Position numbers and translations under genes: made by a program. 64,000 nt of DNA, taken from positions 24,600 through 88,599 of the forward strand of contig JAJYYH010000003.1 in assembly GCA_021801255.1 (NCBI GenBank), given 5' to 3'. The notes below the pieces were generated by a model. That model made no database searches and was not told where the DNA came from. It saw only the letters and a list, made by a program, of their open reading frames with translations. Shown here in pieces: positions 24,539-32,159 of the stretch (within the stretch, counting starts at the first letter, position 1; each line of letters begins with the position of its first letter). The stretch is from Pseudomonadota bacterium (lineage in GTDB: Bacteria; Pseudomonadota; Alphaproteobacteria; Acetobacterales; Acetobacteraceae).

Positions 24539-26320
24539 TCATCGCATCTCCTCGACCGGGGTCACCCCCATCACGGCCAGGCCGGAGCGGATCACCACCG
24601 CCGTCGCCGCCACCAGGGCGAGCCGCGCGCCGGTCTCGAGCGGCGTTTCGGCCTGGATGAAGCGCAACGCCGCGGCCTCGCGCCCGCGGTTCCACAATAT
24701 ATGAAAGTCGCTCGCTAGATCATAGAGAAAAAACGCAATCCGATGCGGCTCGCGGGCCCGCGCCGCGCCCTCGACGAGACGCGGCCAGGCGCTCAGGCGA
24801 CGGATCAGGGCAAGCTCGGCGGGATCGTTGAGGCTCCCCAGCGCGGCCTCGGCCAGCGCCTCGGGCGCCGTGGCAAAACCCTGCTCGGCGGCGTGGCGCA
24901 GCACCGAGCGCGCCCGGGCATGGGCGTATTGCACGTAAAACACCGGGTTGTCGCGGGTTTGCGCCACCGCCTGGTCGAGATCGAACTCCATCTGCGCGTC
25001 GTTTTTGCGCGTCAGCATGATGAAGCGCACGGCATCGCGCCCGACCTCCTCGATCAGGTCGCGGAGCGTGATATAGCTCCCGGCACGCTTCGACATGCGC
25101 ACCGGCTGGCCGGATTTCACGACATGGACGATCTGGCAGAGCAGCGCCTCGAAGACAACGCGCCCCGCCCCAAGCGCCGCGACGGCGGCCTTCATGCGCG
25201 GCACGTAGCCGCCGTGGTCGGCGCCCCAGACATCGATCAGAACATTGAAGCCACGGTCGATCTTGTCGGCGTGATAGGCGATGTCATTGGCGAAATAGGT
25301 CGCCGTGCCGTCGGATTTCTTGAGCGGGCGATCGACCTCGTCGCCGAACAGCGTGGCGCGAAACAGGGTCTGCGGCCGCGGCTCCCAATCCTCGGGCAGT
25401 TTGCCCTTGGGCGGCGCGAGCACGCCCTCATGGATCAGCCCCGCCGCTTCCAGCCGCGCGATCGCCGCTTCGGTCGCACCCTTGGCGACGAGCGCCGCCT
25501 CCGAGGTAAAAATCTCCTGCGCGACGCCGAGACGGTCGAGATCGGCGCGGATTTCGGCGAGCATCGCGGCGACGGTAATTTCGCGTACGGCGTCGAACCA
25601 CAGCGCCGGATCGGCAGGAAACGCGCCCGGCGTGGCCAGCTTGTCGCCGAAACGTGCCGCCAACTCGGCGCCGACGGGGATCAGATAATCGCCGCGATAT
25701 TGCAGCCCAGCCGGCGCGAGAGCGTCGAATTCGGCTTCCGTGAGCGTCGTGCCGAGGGCTTGCAGATAGCGCCAATAGGCCGCCCAGGCGAGGGCCGCGA
25801 CCTGCGCCCCGGCATCGTTGATGTAGAACTCCTTGGTGACCTTATATCCCGCCTTGCGCAGTAGATTGGCCAAGGCATCGCCGACCACCGCACCCCGGCA
25901 ATGCCCGACATGCATCGGCCCTGTCGGATTGGCCGAGACATACTCGACATTGACCCGCTCCCCGGCGCCGATCGCGCCATCACCATAGGCCTCGCCGGCT
26001 CGGAGAATCGCCGGCAGCATCGCATGCAGGGCTTCGGGGCGCAGTCGGATATTGAGAAATCCCGGCCCCGCCGCCTCGGCCTGAAAAATCTCCGGCGCCG
26101 TGGCGAGCGCCGCGGCCAGTGCCGCCGCCAGATCCCGTGGCCGCTGCCCGGCCGCCTTGGCCGCGACCATCGCGGCGTTGCTCGCGAGATCGCCATGCAG
26201 CGCCTCGCGCGCCGGCGTCACCTCGACGCGCTCGAGGATTTCCCCCGGCAGCGCACCCGCGACCGCCGCCAGCGCGGCCAGCACCCGCGCCCGGACCACG
26301 GCAAAAAGATCGCTGTTCAT
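24539..26320 (-). CDS. argS: Arginyl-tRNA synthetase
   Basis: A 593-residue class I aminoacyl-tRNA synthetase that charges tRNA-Arg. The N-terminal Add1 domain is followed by VEYVSANPTGPMHVGH, which includes the HIGH-type motif HVGH, then by KEFYINDAGAQV. VRMSKRAGSYITL is the KMSKS-region equivalent, and a C-terminal anticodon-binding (DALR) domain contains VQYAHARARSVLRHA. The frame is open to 26398, but ATG 26320 (MNSDLFAVVRARV) gives the usual N-terminus. It lies between dgt (28 bases upstream) and the SPOR gene on the same strand. Confidence 0.97.
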   Translation of the reverse strand: MNSDLFAVVRARVLAALAAVAGALPGEILERVEVTPAREALHGDLASNAAMVAAKAAGQRPRDLAAALAAALATAPEIFQAEAAGPGFLNIRLRPEALHAMLPAILRAGEAYGDGAIGAGERVNVEYVSANPTGPMHVGHCRGAVVGDALANLLRKAGYKVTKEFYINDAGAQVAALAWAAYWRYLQALGTTLTEAEFDALAPAGLQYRGDYLIPVGAELAARFGDKLATPGAFPADPALWFDAVREITVAAMLAEIRADLDRLGVAQEIFTSEAALVAKGATEAAIARLEAAGLIHEGVLAPPKGKLPEDWEPRPQTLFRATLFGDEVDRPLKKSDGTATYFANDIAYHADKIDRGFNVLIDVWGADHGGYVPRMKAAVAALGAGRVVFEALLCQIVHVVKSGQPVRMSKRAGSYITLRDLIEEVGRDAVRFIMLTRKNDAQMEFDLDQAVAQTRDNPVFYVQYAHARARSVLRHAAEQGFATAPEALAEAALGSLNDPAELALIRRLSAWPRLVEGAARAREPHRIAFFLYDLASDFHILWNRGREAAALRFIQAETPLETGARLALVAATAVVIRSGLAVMGVTPVEEMR

Positions 26321-26348
26321 GGGTATGCTTCCAAAAAAGGCGCGGCGC

Positions 26349-27509
26349 TCAACCGGAGACCGAGATATCGGTGAGGCGGCGGTGTTCGTCCATGGCAAAA
26401 CGGTCGGTCATGCCGGCGATATAATCGGTGACGATCATCGCCGCCCGCGCCGATCCCGCCTCGCCCGCGCGCGCCCGCCATTCGCCGGGCAGCAGGCCAG
26501 GATCGGTGTGCAGCAGGCGGAACAGCCCCTCGGTGAGCTTTCGCGCCTTGCTGGTCATGCGGTTGACCCGCCAGTGGCGATACATGCGGGCAAAAAGAAA
26601 CTCCCGGATCGCCCGGTTGGCGTCATTGCAGCGCGGGCTGAAGGCGACGACCGGCTTCCTGGCGTGGCGGATGGCGTCGGCGTCCGCCGGATCGAGCGCG
26701 GCGATGCGATTTTTGGTTTCGGCGATGAGATCGGAGACCAGCGCGTCGATCACCCGCCGGATGGTTTCATGGCGGAGCCGGGGCGGCGGCATATCGAGGC
26801 TCGCGCGACGCGCCTCGGCCAGCGCCGCACCGACCAGTGGCAGATGGCCGATATCGCCCGCGTCGAACAGCTCGGCGCGCAATCCGTCATCGAGATCGTG
26901 GCCGTGATAGGCGATATCATCGGCGAGCGCCGCGACCTGTGCCTCGGCCGAGGCGTGGGTGCCGAGATCGAGCTTGTGGCGGGCATCGTAGTCCGTGACA
27001 TAGGCGGGCGGACGGGCGAGTGGGCCATTATGCTTGGCCAGCCCTTCCAGCGTCTCCCAGGTCAGGTTGAGGCCGTCGAAGGCGGCATAGCGGCTCTCCA
27101 GGAGCGTCACGACACGGAGCGACTGGGCGTTGTGATCGAAACCGCCGAACGGCCGCGCCGCCTGCGCCAAAGCCTCCTCGCCGGCGTGGCCGAAAGGCGG
27201 GTGGCCGAGATCGTGGGCGAGCGCCAAAGCCTCTGTGAGATCCTCGTTGAGCGCGAGCGCGCGCGCCACCGAGCGGGCGATCTGCGCCACCTCGATCGAA
27301 TGGGTGAGCCGGGTGCGGTAGAAATCGCCCTCGTGATTGACGAAGACCTGGGTTTTATATTGCAGCTTGCGGAAGGCCGAGCTGTGGATGATGCGGTCGC
27401 GGTCGCGCTGATAGGGGCCGCGCCCGATGGCGTCGGGCTCGGGATGGAGCCGGCTTCGGGAGGTCTCGGCGCGGACGGCGTAGCGTGCCAGGCTGGGGGC
27501 GTCGCTCAT
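26349..27509 (-). CDS. dgt: dGTP triphosphohydrolase-like HD-domain protein
   Basis: A 386-residue HD-superfamily deoxynucleoside triphosphohydrolase-like protein. The metal-binding residues appear in RLTHSIEVAQIARS and LALAHDLGHPPFGHAGE (the HD pair), with a third aspartate region in LADDIAYHGHDLDDGL. The early RDRIIHSSAFRKLQYKTQVF block is typical of the short (type 2) Dgt-like proteins. ATG 27509 was chosen (MSDAPSLARYAV). Family members hydrolyse dNTPs to nucleoside plus triphosphate, shaping the dNTP pool. It begins 61 bases from the divergent erpA. Confidence 0.92.
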   Translation of the reverse strand: MSDAPSLARYAVRAETSRSRLHPEPDAIGRGPYQRDRDRIIHSSAFRKLQYKTQVFVNHEGDFYRTRLTHSIEVAQIARSVARALALNEDLTEALALAHDLGHPPFGHAGEEALAQAARPFGGFDHNAQSLRVVTLLESRYAAFDGLNLTWETLEGLAKHNGPLARPPAYVTDYDARHKLDLGTHASAEAQVAALADDIAYHGHDLDDGLRAELFDAGDIGHLPLVGAALAEARRASLDMPPPRLRHETIRRVIDALVSDLIAETKNRIAALDPADADAIRHARKPVVAFSPRCNDANRAIREFLFARMYRHWRVNRMTSKARKLTEGLFRLLHTDPGLLPGEWRARAGEAGSARAAMIVTDYIAGMTDRFAMDEHRRLTDISVSG

Positions 27510-27541
27510 GGCCGCGCGGCTTAGCACTGCAGGGCAGTCTC

Positions 27542-27570
27542 TTCAATCCGCACCACGACCGTCCTATATT
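27542..27570 (+). promoter_or_regulatory. Promoter candidate abutting erpA start
   Basis: TTCAAT (27542-27547), a 17-base spacer and TATATT (27565-27570) lie directly in front of the ATG at 27571. The -10 match is good and the -35 match weak. With this placement transcription would start at about 27577, where a second in-frame ATG lies, so the message may be leaderless. The opposite strand of the same 61 bases must also carry the dgt promoter. Confidence 0.4.
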
Positions 27571-27918
27571 ATGGCTATGGACCAGGTTACCCCCCGCTTC
27601 GCCCTCTCACCCCGCGCCCAGGCGCGCATTAAGGCGCTGCTCGCCGCGCAAAAGGGCGCGGCGGCGCTCCGCGTCAGCGTGCTCGCCGGCGGCTGTAGCG
27701 GTTTTCAATACCGTTTCGAGCTGGACGATGCCTACACCCCCGATGATATCGCGATCGGGGAAGCAGATGCCCGCGTCGTCATCGACCCGGCGAGCCTTGA
27801 TCTCCTTGCCGGCGCCGAGCTGGACTTCGTCGAGGAACTGATGGGCACCTATTTCAAGGTGAAAAACCCCAATGCCACGACTTCCTGCGGCTGCGGCACG
27901 TCGTTTGCTGTCGATTGA
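27571..27918 (+). CDS. erpA: Iron-sulfur cluster insertion protein ErpA
   Basis: A 115-residue A-type Fe-S carrier that delivers clusters to apo-proteins. The three conserved cysteines are present: GGCSGFQYRFEL in the middle and TTSCGCGTSF at the C-terminus. FKVKNPNATTSCGCG is characteristic of ErpA/HesB proteins. Two in-frame ATGs, 27571 and 27577, are candidates; neither has a visible ribosome site. A -10-like TATATT ends right at 27570, so a leaderless start at 27577 is plausible. It is divergent from dgt and followed ten bases later by xth. Confidence 0.94.
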   Translation: MAMDQVTPRFALSPRAQARIKALLAAQKGAAALRVSVLAGGCSGFQYRFELDDAYTPDDIAIGEADARVVIDPASLDLLAGAELDFVEELMGTYFKVKNPNATTSCGCGTSFAVD

Positions 27919-27927
27919 GCGGCAGGG

Positions 27928-28698
27928 GTGAAGCTCGCCACCTGGAATGTCAATTCGATCCGCCAGCGCGCCGAGCAGGTCGCCCGCTGGGTAAAACGCG
28001 CGGCCCCGGACATCCTGCTGCTCCAGGAGCTGAAATGCGAGGCGGCGGCGTTTCCCGAGACGCTCTTCGCGGAACTTGGCTACCGCGCCGAAATCGTCGG
28101 GCAGAAGGCCTATAATGGCGTCGCCGTGCTGTCGCGCCTGCCATTCGAGACCCGCGCGCGCGCTCTACCCGGTCTGCCGCCGCACGATACCCAGGCGCGC
28201 TATGTCGAAATCGAGGCGGCAGGCGTGGTGGTGGGTGGGATCTACGCGCCCAACGGCAATTCCGGCGGTGATGACGGCTTCGCCTACAAGCTCGCCTGGC
28301 TCGACGCCCTCGCCGTCCATGCGGCGCATTTGCTCGCTGCCGACACGCCCCTTATTCTCGCCGGCGATTTCAACATCTGCCCGACCGATGCCGATCTGGC
28401 CCCAGGCGCCTTGGCGCCCGAGGACGCGCTGGTGCGCCCCGAAAGCCGCGCCGGCTTTCGCCGTCTGCTCTGGCTCGGCCTGACGGACGCGCTCCGGGCG
28501 CTGCATCCCACCGAGCGCCTCTTCACTTTCTGGGACTATCAGGCCAGCGCCTTCGATGCCGATCGCGGCTTGCGCATCGACCATGTCCTGCTTTCGCCGA
28601 CGCTGGCCGAGCGGCTGGTCGCGGCAAGCGTCGAGCGCGCCGAACGCGCCGCGCCGCATCCCTCCGATCATGCGCCGGTGGTCGTCACGCTCGATTGA
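27928..28698 (+). CDS. xth: Exodeoxyribonuclease III
   Basis: A 256-residue exonuclease III/AP endonuclease for base-excision repair. WNVNSIRQR at the N-terminus, the metal ligand Glu34 in LLQELKCE, YAPNGN, LAGDFNI and the C-terminal HPSDHAPVVV with the catalytic Asp-His pair are all in place. Translation starts at GTG 27928 (KLATWNVNS follows), ten bases after the erpA stop, so the two genes are probably co-transcribed. It converges with the tlpA-like gene, which ends 16 bases away. Confidence 0.95.
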   Translation: MKLATWNVNSIRQRAEQVARWVKRAAPDILLLQELKCEAAAFPETLFAELGYRAEIVGQKAYNGVAVLSRLPFETRARALPGLPPHDTQARYVEIEAAGVVVGGIYAPNGNSGGDDGFAYKLAWLDALAVHAAHLLAADTPLILAGDFNICPTDADLAPGALAPEDALVRPESRAGFRRLLWLGLTDALRALHPTERLFTFWDYQASAFDADRGLRIDHVLLSPTLAERLVAASVERAERAAPHPSDHAPVVVTLD

Positions 28699-28714
28699 TC
28701 AGGTGCTTTGGTGA

Positions 28715-29269
28715 TCAGGTGCTTTGAATGACTCTGGCGAGCAGCGGCGCGGCGTCCGGCGCCGCCCAGTTGATCGCGCCTTCGAGCCGCCCGGCGATGC
28801 GCCCGGCGCGGTTGAGGATCAGCGTCGTCGGGATGCCCTCGAGCTTGAGCGATTGCAGCGCCGCGCCCTCGGGATCGAGCCAGATCGGCAAATGCTCGAT
28901 GCCATGGCTGTCGTAGAACGCGCGCACCCTTGCGGCGCCGCCGCGATCGGAGGACACCGGCAGTACCACGATCCCTCTTTCGGCGACCCGGGAAGCGAGC
29001 TGGTCGAGCGCCGGCATCTCGGCGACGCAAGGCGGGCACCAGGTCGCCCAGAGATTGAGCACCACCCCCTTGCCGAGAAACTCCACGAGATGGTGCGTCC
29101 GCCCGGCGCCGTCCTGGAACGAGAGCGCCGGCGCCGGCGCGGGCGGTACCACCAGGGTCATCGTGGAGACGTCATAGAGCTGCTCGGCGGCCAGCGATTT
29201 GCCGATCAGCGCCGCCGTCGCTACCGTGGAGGCGAGAGCGAGCGCCGAGCGGCGCGTCAGAATTGCCAT
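28715..29269 (-). CDS. TlpA-family thiol:disulfide oxidoreductase
   Basis: A 184-residue exported thioredoxin-fold protein. The signal ([19 protein letters not shown], about residues 6-24) has a twin arginine and resembles a Tat signal. The redox motif WCPPC has Cys78 and Cys81, after the typical [13 protein letters not shown] strand. [20 protein letters not shown] is the usual cis-Pro region and last strand. TlpA/ResA-type proteins keep periplasmic cysteines reduced, often for cytochrome maturation; here no cytochrome genes are nearby. Its start lies only 15 bases from the divergent argH start. Confidence 0.9.
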   Translation of the reverse strand: MAILTRRSALALASTVATAALIGKSLAAEQLYDVSTMTLVVPPAPAPALSFQDGAGRTHHLVEFLGKGVVLNLWATWCPPCVAEMPALDQLASRVAERGIVVLPVSSDRGGAARVRAFYDSHGIEHLPIWLDPEGAALQSLKLEGIPTTLILNRAGRIAGRLEGAINWAAPDAAPLLARVIQST

Positions 29270-29284
29270 GCGGGATTCCCTTTC

Positions 29285-30679
29285 GTGACCGAGCACACCG
29301 ACGCCAACCAGCAATGGGGCGGCCGCTTCCAGGCCGGCCCCGCCGCCATCATGCAAGAGATCAACGCCTCGATCGGCTTTGACCGCGCACTCTGGCGCCA
29401 GGACATCCGGGGCTCTCTGGCGCACGCCGCCATGCTGGCCCGCGTCGGCATCATCAGCCCCCAAGATGAGACTTTGATCCGCCAAGGTCTAGAGGCGATC
29501 GCCGCCGAGATCGAATCTGGCGCCTTTCCCTTCGACGCCGCGCTCGAGGATATCCATATGAACATCGAGGCGCGCCTCAGCGCGCGCATCGGCGAGCCGG
29601 GCAAGCGCCTGCACACCGCGCGCTCGCGCAACGACCAGGTGGCGACCGATTTCCGCCTCTTCGTGCGCGACGCGATCGACGGGCTCGACGCCCAGATGGC
29701 CGATCTCATGCGCGCCCTGGCCACCCGCGCCGCCGAACACGCCGCCCAACCGATGCCCGGCTTCACCCATCTGCAAACCGCGCAACCCGTGACCTTCGGC
29801 CATCATCTGCTGGCCTATGTCGAGATGCTGGCGCGCGATCGCGGGCGGTTGCGCGACGCCCGGGCGCGGCTCAACGAATGCCCGCTGGGGGCGGCGGCGC
29901 TCGCCGGCACCTCGTTCCCGATCGACCGGCGCATGACCGCCGCCGAACTCGGTTTCGACCGGCCGATGGCAAATTCCCTCGATGCTGTCTCAGATCGCGA
30001 TTTCGCGCTGGAATTTTTGAGCGCGGCGGCGATTACCGCGATGCACCTCTCGCGCCTCGCCGAGGAAATCATCCTCTGGTGCAGCGCGCCGTTCCGTTTC
30101 ATCACGCTTTCCGACGCCTTCACCACCGGCAGCTCGATCATGCCGCAAAAACGCAACCCCGACGCCGCCGAGCTGGTGCGCGCCAAGACCGGGCGGATCA
30201 CCGGCGCGCTGGTCGCCCTGCTCACCGTGATGAAGGGCCTGCCGCTCGCCTACGCCAAGGACATGCAGGAAGACAAGGAGCCGGTGTTCGACGCGGCGCG
30301 GGCATTATCGCTGGCGCTCGCCGCGATGGCCGGCATGGTGCGCGATCTGCGCCCCGATACCACGCGGATGCGCGCGGCAGCGGGGGAAAGTTTCGCCATC
30401 GCGACCGATCTCGCCGACTGGCTGGTGCGCGAGCTTCATCTGCCGTTCCGCGTGGCGCATCACGTGACGGGGCGGCTGGTGGCCGCCGCCGAAGCCAAGG
30501 GCATCGATCTCGCCGCACTCCCGCTTACCGAGATGCAGGCGATCGAGCCACGCATCACGGCGGCGGTTTTTTCGGTTCTGACCGTCGAAGCCTCGCTTGC
30601 CTCGCGCATAAGCGAGGGCGGCACCGCGCCGGCGCATGTCGCCGCCGCCGCTTCGCGCTGGATCGAGGCGCTGGGATGA
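29285..30679 (+). CDS. argH: Argininosuccinate lyase
   Basis: Last enzyme of arginine synthesis, splitting argininosuccinate to arginine and fumarate. The 464-residue product matches the normal length. [10 protein letters not shown] at the N-terminus, [18 protein letters not shown] and the catalytic loop [19 protein letters not shown] are family signatures. The frame is open far upstream, but GTG 29285 gives the normal N-terminus and no ATG fits. The divergent tlpA-like gene starts 15 bases away, so the argH promoter must overlap its coding region or leader. Its stop overlaps the lptM start (ATGA). Confidence 0.95.
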   Translation: MTEHTDANQQWGGRFQAGPAAIMQEINASIGFDRALWRQDIRGSLAHAAMLARVGIISPQDETLIRQGLEAIAAEIESGAFPFDAALEDIHMNIEARLSARIGEPGKRLHTARSRNDQVATDFRLFVRDAIDGLDAQMADLMRALATRAAEHAAQPMPGFTHLQTAQPVTFGHHLLAYVEMLARDRGRLRDARARLNECPLGAAALAGTSFPIDRRMTAAELGFDRPMANSLDAVSDRDFALEFLSAAAITAMHLSRLAEEIILWCSAPFRFITLSDAFTTGSSIMPQKRNPDAAELVRAKTGRITGALVALLTVMKGLPLAYAKDMQEDKEPVFDAARALSLALAAMAGMVRDLRPDTTRMRAAAGESFAIATDLADWLVRELHLPFRVAHHVTGRLVAAAEAKGIDLAALPLTEMQAIEPRITAAVFSVLTVEASLASRISEGGTAPAHVAAAASRWIEALG

Positions 30680-30807
30680 GGCTGTGGCTGCTGATCCCAG
30701 CGCTCGTCCTCGTCCTCGGGCTTGCCGCCTGCGGCAAGAAGGGCTCGCCGGAGGCCCCCGGCCCCGCCGACAAAATCACCTACCCCCGCGCCTATCCGCC
30801 GTATTGA
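30676..30807 (+). CDS. lptM: LptM/YifL-type small lipoprotein
   Basis: A 43-residue lipoprotein precursor. The signal [17 protein letters not shown] ends in the lipobox LAAC, and the mature protein begins [12 protein letters not shown], matching the LptM (YifL) signature CGxKGP. LptM helps the LptDE lipopolysaccharide translocon mature correctly. It overlaps the argH stop by four bases and lies 14 bases before lysA, an argH-lptM-lysA order I recognise from other alphaproteobacteria. Confidence 0.88.
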   Translation: MRLWLLIPALVLVLGLAACGKKGSPEAPGPADKITYPRAYPPY

Positions 30808-30821
30808 GGCCGCCCACCGCG

Positions 30822-32159
30822 ATGGATTTATCCCCCATTCCCGACCCCACGCTTGCCGAACTGATCGCGCTCCGGCCGCATTTGTCCCGCGACGCCCTGG
30901 CTGGGCTGATGTTGGACGACGTGCCGCTGGGGGCGATCGCCGACGCCGTTGGCACGCCGGTCTGGGTCTATGCGGCGGATACCATGCGGGCGCGCTATCG
31001 GGCGCTCGCCGGCGCGCTCAAAAACCTCGCGCGCGTCCACTATGCGGTCAAGGCCAACGACCACCTCGCCGTGCTCGCGCTATTCGCCGCTGAGGGGGCG
31101 GGCGCGGATGTGGTGAGCCTCGGGGAATTGCGGCGCGTCCGCCGCGCCGGGATCGACACCCGGGACGTGGTGTTTTCCGGGGTCGGCAAAACCCCCGACG
31201 AACTCCGCGCGGCGCTTGCCGAGGGGGTTGGCCAGATCAATGTCGAGAGCGCCGAGGAGTTGGAGATGATCGCGGCCCTCGCGCGGGCGATGGGCAAGCG
31301 CGCGCCGGTCGCGCTTCGCGTCAACCCCGATATCGACGCCGGCACCCATCCGAAAATCACCACCGGGCGGCGCGAGAACAAATTCGGCATCCCGGCCGCC
31401 GCCATCCCCGCCCTCTACGCCCATGCCAGCCAGCTCGCGGGCATCGAGACGCTGGGGCTGGCGGTGCATATCGGCAGCCAGATCACCTCGGCGCAACCGT
31501 TTCGCGCCGCATTCGCCGAAATCGCCGCCCTGGTCGGCGCGCTGCGGGCGGCGGGGCAGGTGGTGCGGCGCGTTGATTGCGGCGGCGGGCTCGGCATCGC
31601 CTATCGCCATGAGGCGGCACTCTCGCCGGAAGCTTTTGCCGGCGCGCTCCGGGCCAGCCTGGATGGGCTCGATCTGGAGCTGATCGTCGAGCCGGGGCGC
31701 TGGCTGGTCGGGCCGGCCGGCGTGCTGCTGGCCAGCGTCGTTCTGGTCAAGCACGCCGCGCCCTATCCCTTCGTGGTGCTGGACGCGGCGATGAACGATC
31801 TGCTGCGCCCGGCGCTCTATGACGCCTGGCACGGCATCGTCCCGCTCGCCGACGCCGCGCGGGCGGCCGCGCCCCACGCCATCGTCGGGCCGGTCTGCGA
31901 AAGCAGCGACGCATTTGCCGCCGCGCGCACTCTTCCCCCCCTTGCTCCGGGCGGGCGCGTCGCCATTCTTGATGTCGGGGCCTATGGTGCGGTGATGAGT
32001 TCGACCTACAATGCGCGCCCGCTCGCTGCCGAGGTGATGGTCGCGGGCGGCGGCTTCACGGTGATCCGCCCGCGCCAGGAGATCGCGGATCTCTGGCGCG
32101 GCGAAACCGTGCCTGAATTCATCGCGAACCGCCCCGCTTGCGGTGGCGCGGTGATATGA
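30822..32159 (+). CDS. lysA: Diaminopimelate decarboxylase
   Basis: PLP enzyme converting meso-diaminopimelate to lysine. The 445-residue product has the PLP lysine in HYAVKANDHLAVL and the glycine loop CGGGLGIAY. EPGRWLVGPAGVL, the active-site GPVCESSDAFA and the C-terminal GAYGAVMSSTYNARP follow. ATG 30822 (MDLSPIPDPTLAEL) was chosen as the first start after lptM. Its stop overlaps the next gene's ATG by four bases, so argH-lptM-lysA-DUF4175 is a tightly coupled operon. Confidence 0.96.
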   Translation: MDLSPIPDPTLAELIALRPHLSRDALAGLMLDDVPLGAIADAVGTPVWVYAADTMRARYRALAGALKNLARVHYAVKANDHLAVLALFAAEGAGADVVSLGELRRVRRAGIDTRDVVFSGVGKTPDELRAALAEGVGQINVESAEELEMIAALARAMGKRAPVALRVNPDIDAGTHPKITTGRRENKFGIPAAAIPALYAHASQLAGIETLGLAVHIGSQITSAQPFRAAFAEIAALVGALRAAGQVVRRVDCGGGLGIAYRHEAALSPEAFAGALRASLDGLDLELIVEPGRWLVGPAGVLLASVVLVKHAAPYPFVVLDAAMNDLLRPALYDAWHGIVPLADAARAAAPHAIVGPVCESSDAFAAARTLPPLAPGGRVAILDVGAYGAVMSSTYNARPLAAEVMVAGGGFTVIRPRQEIADLWRGETVPEFIANRPACGGAVI

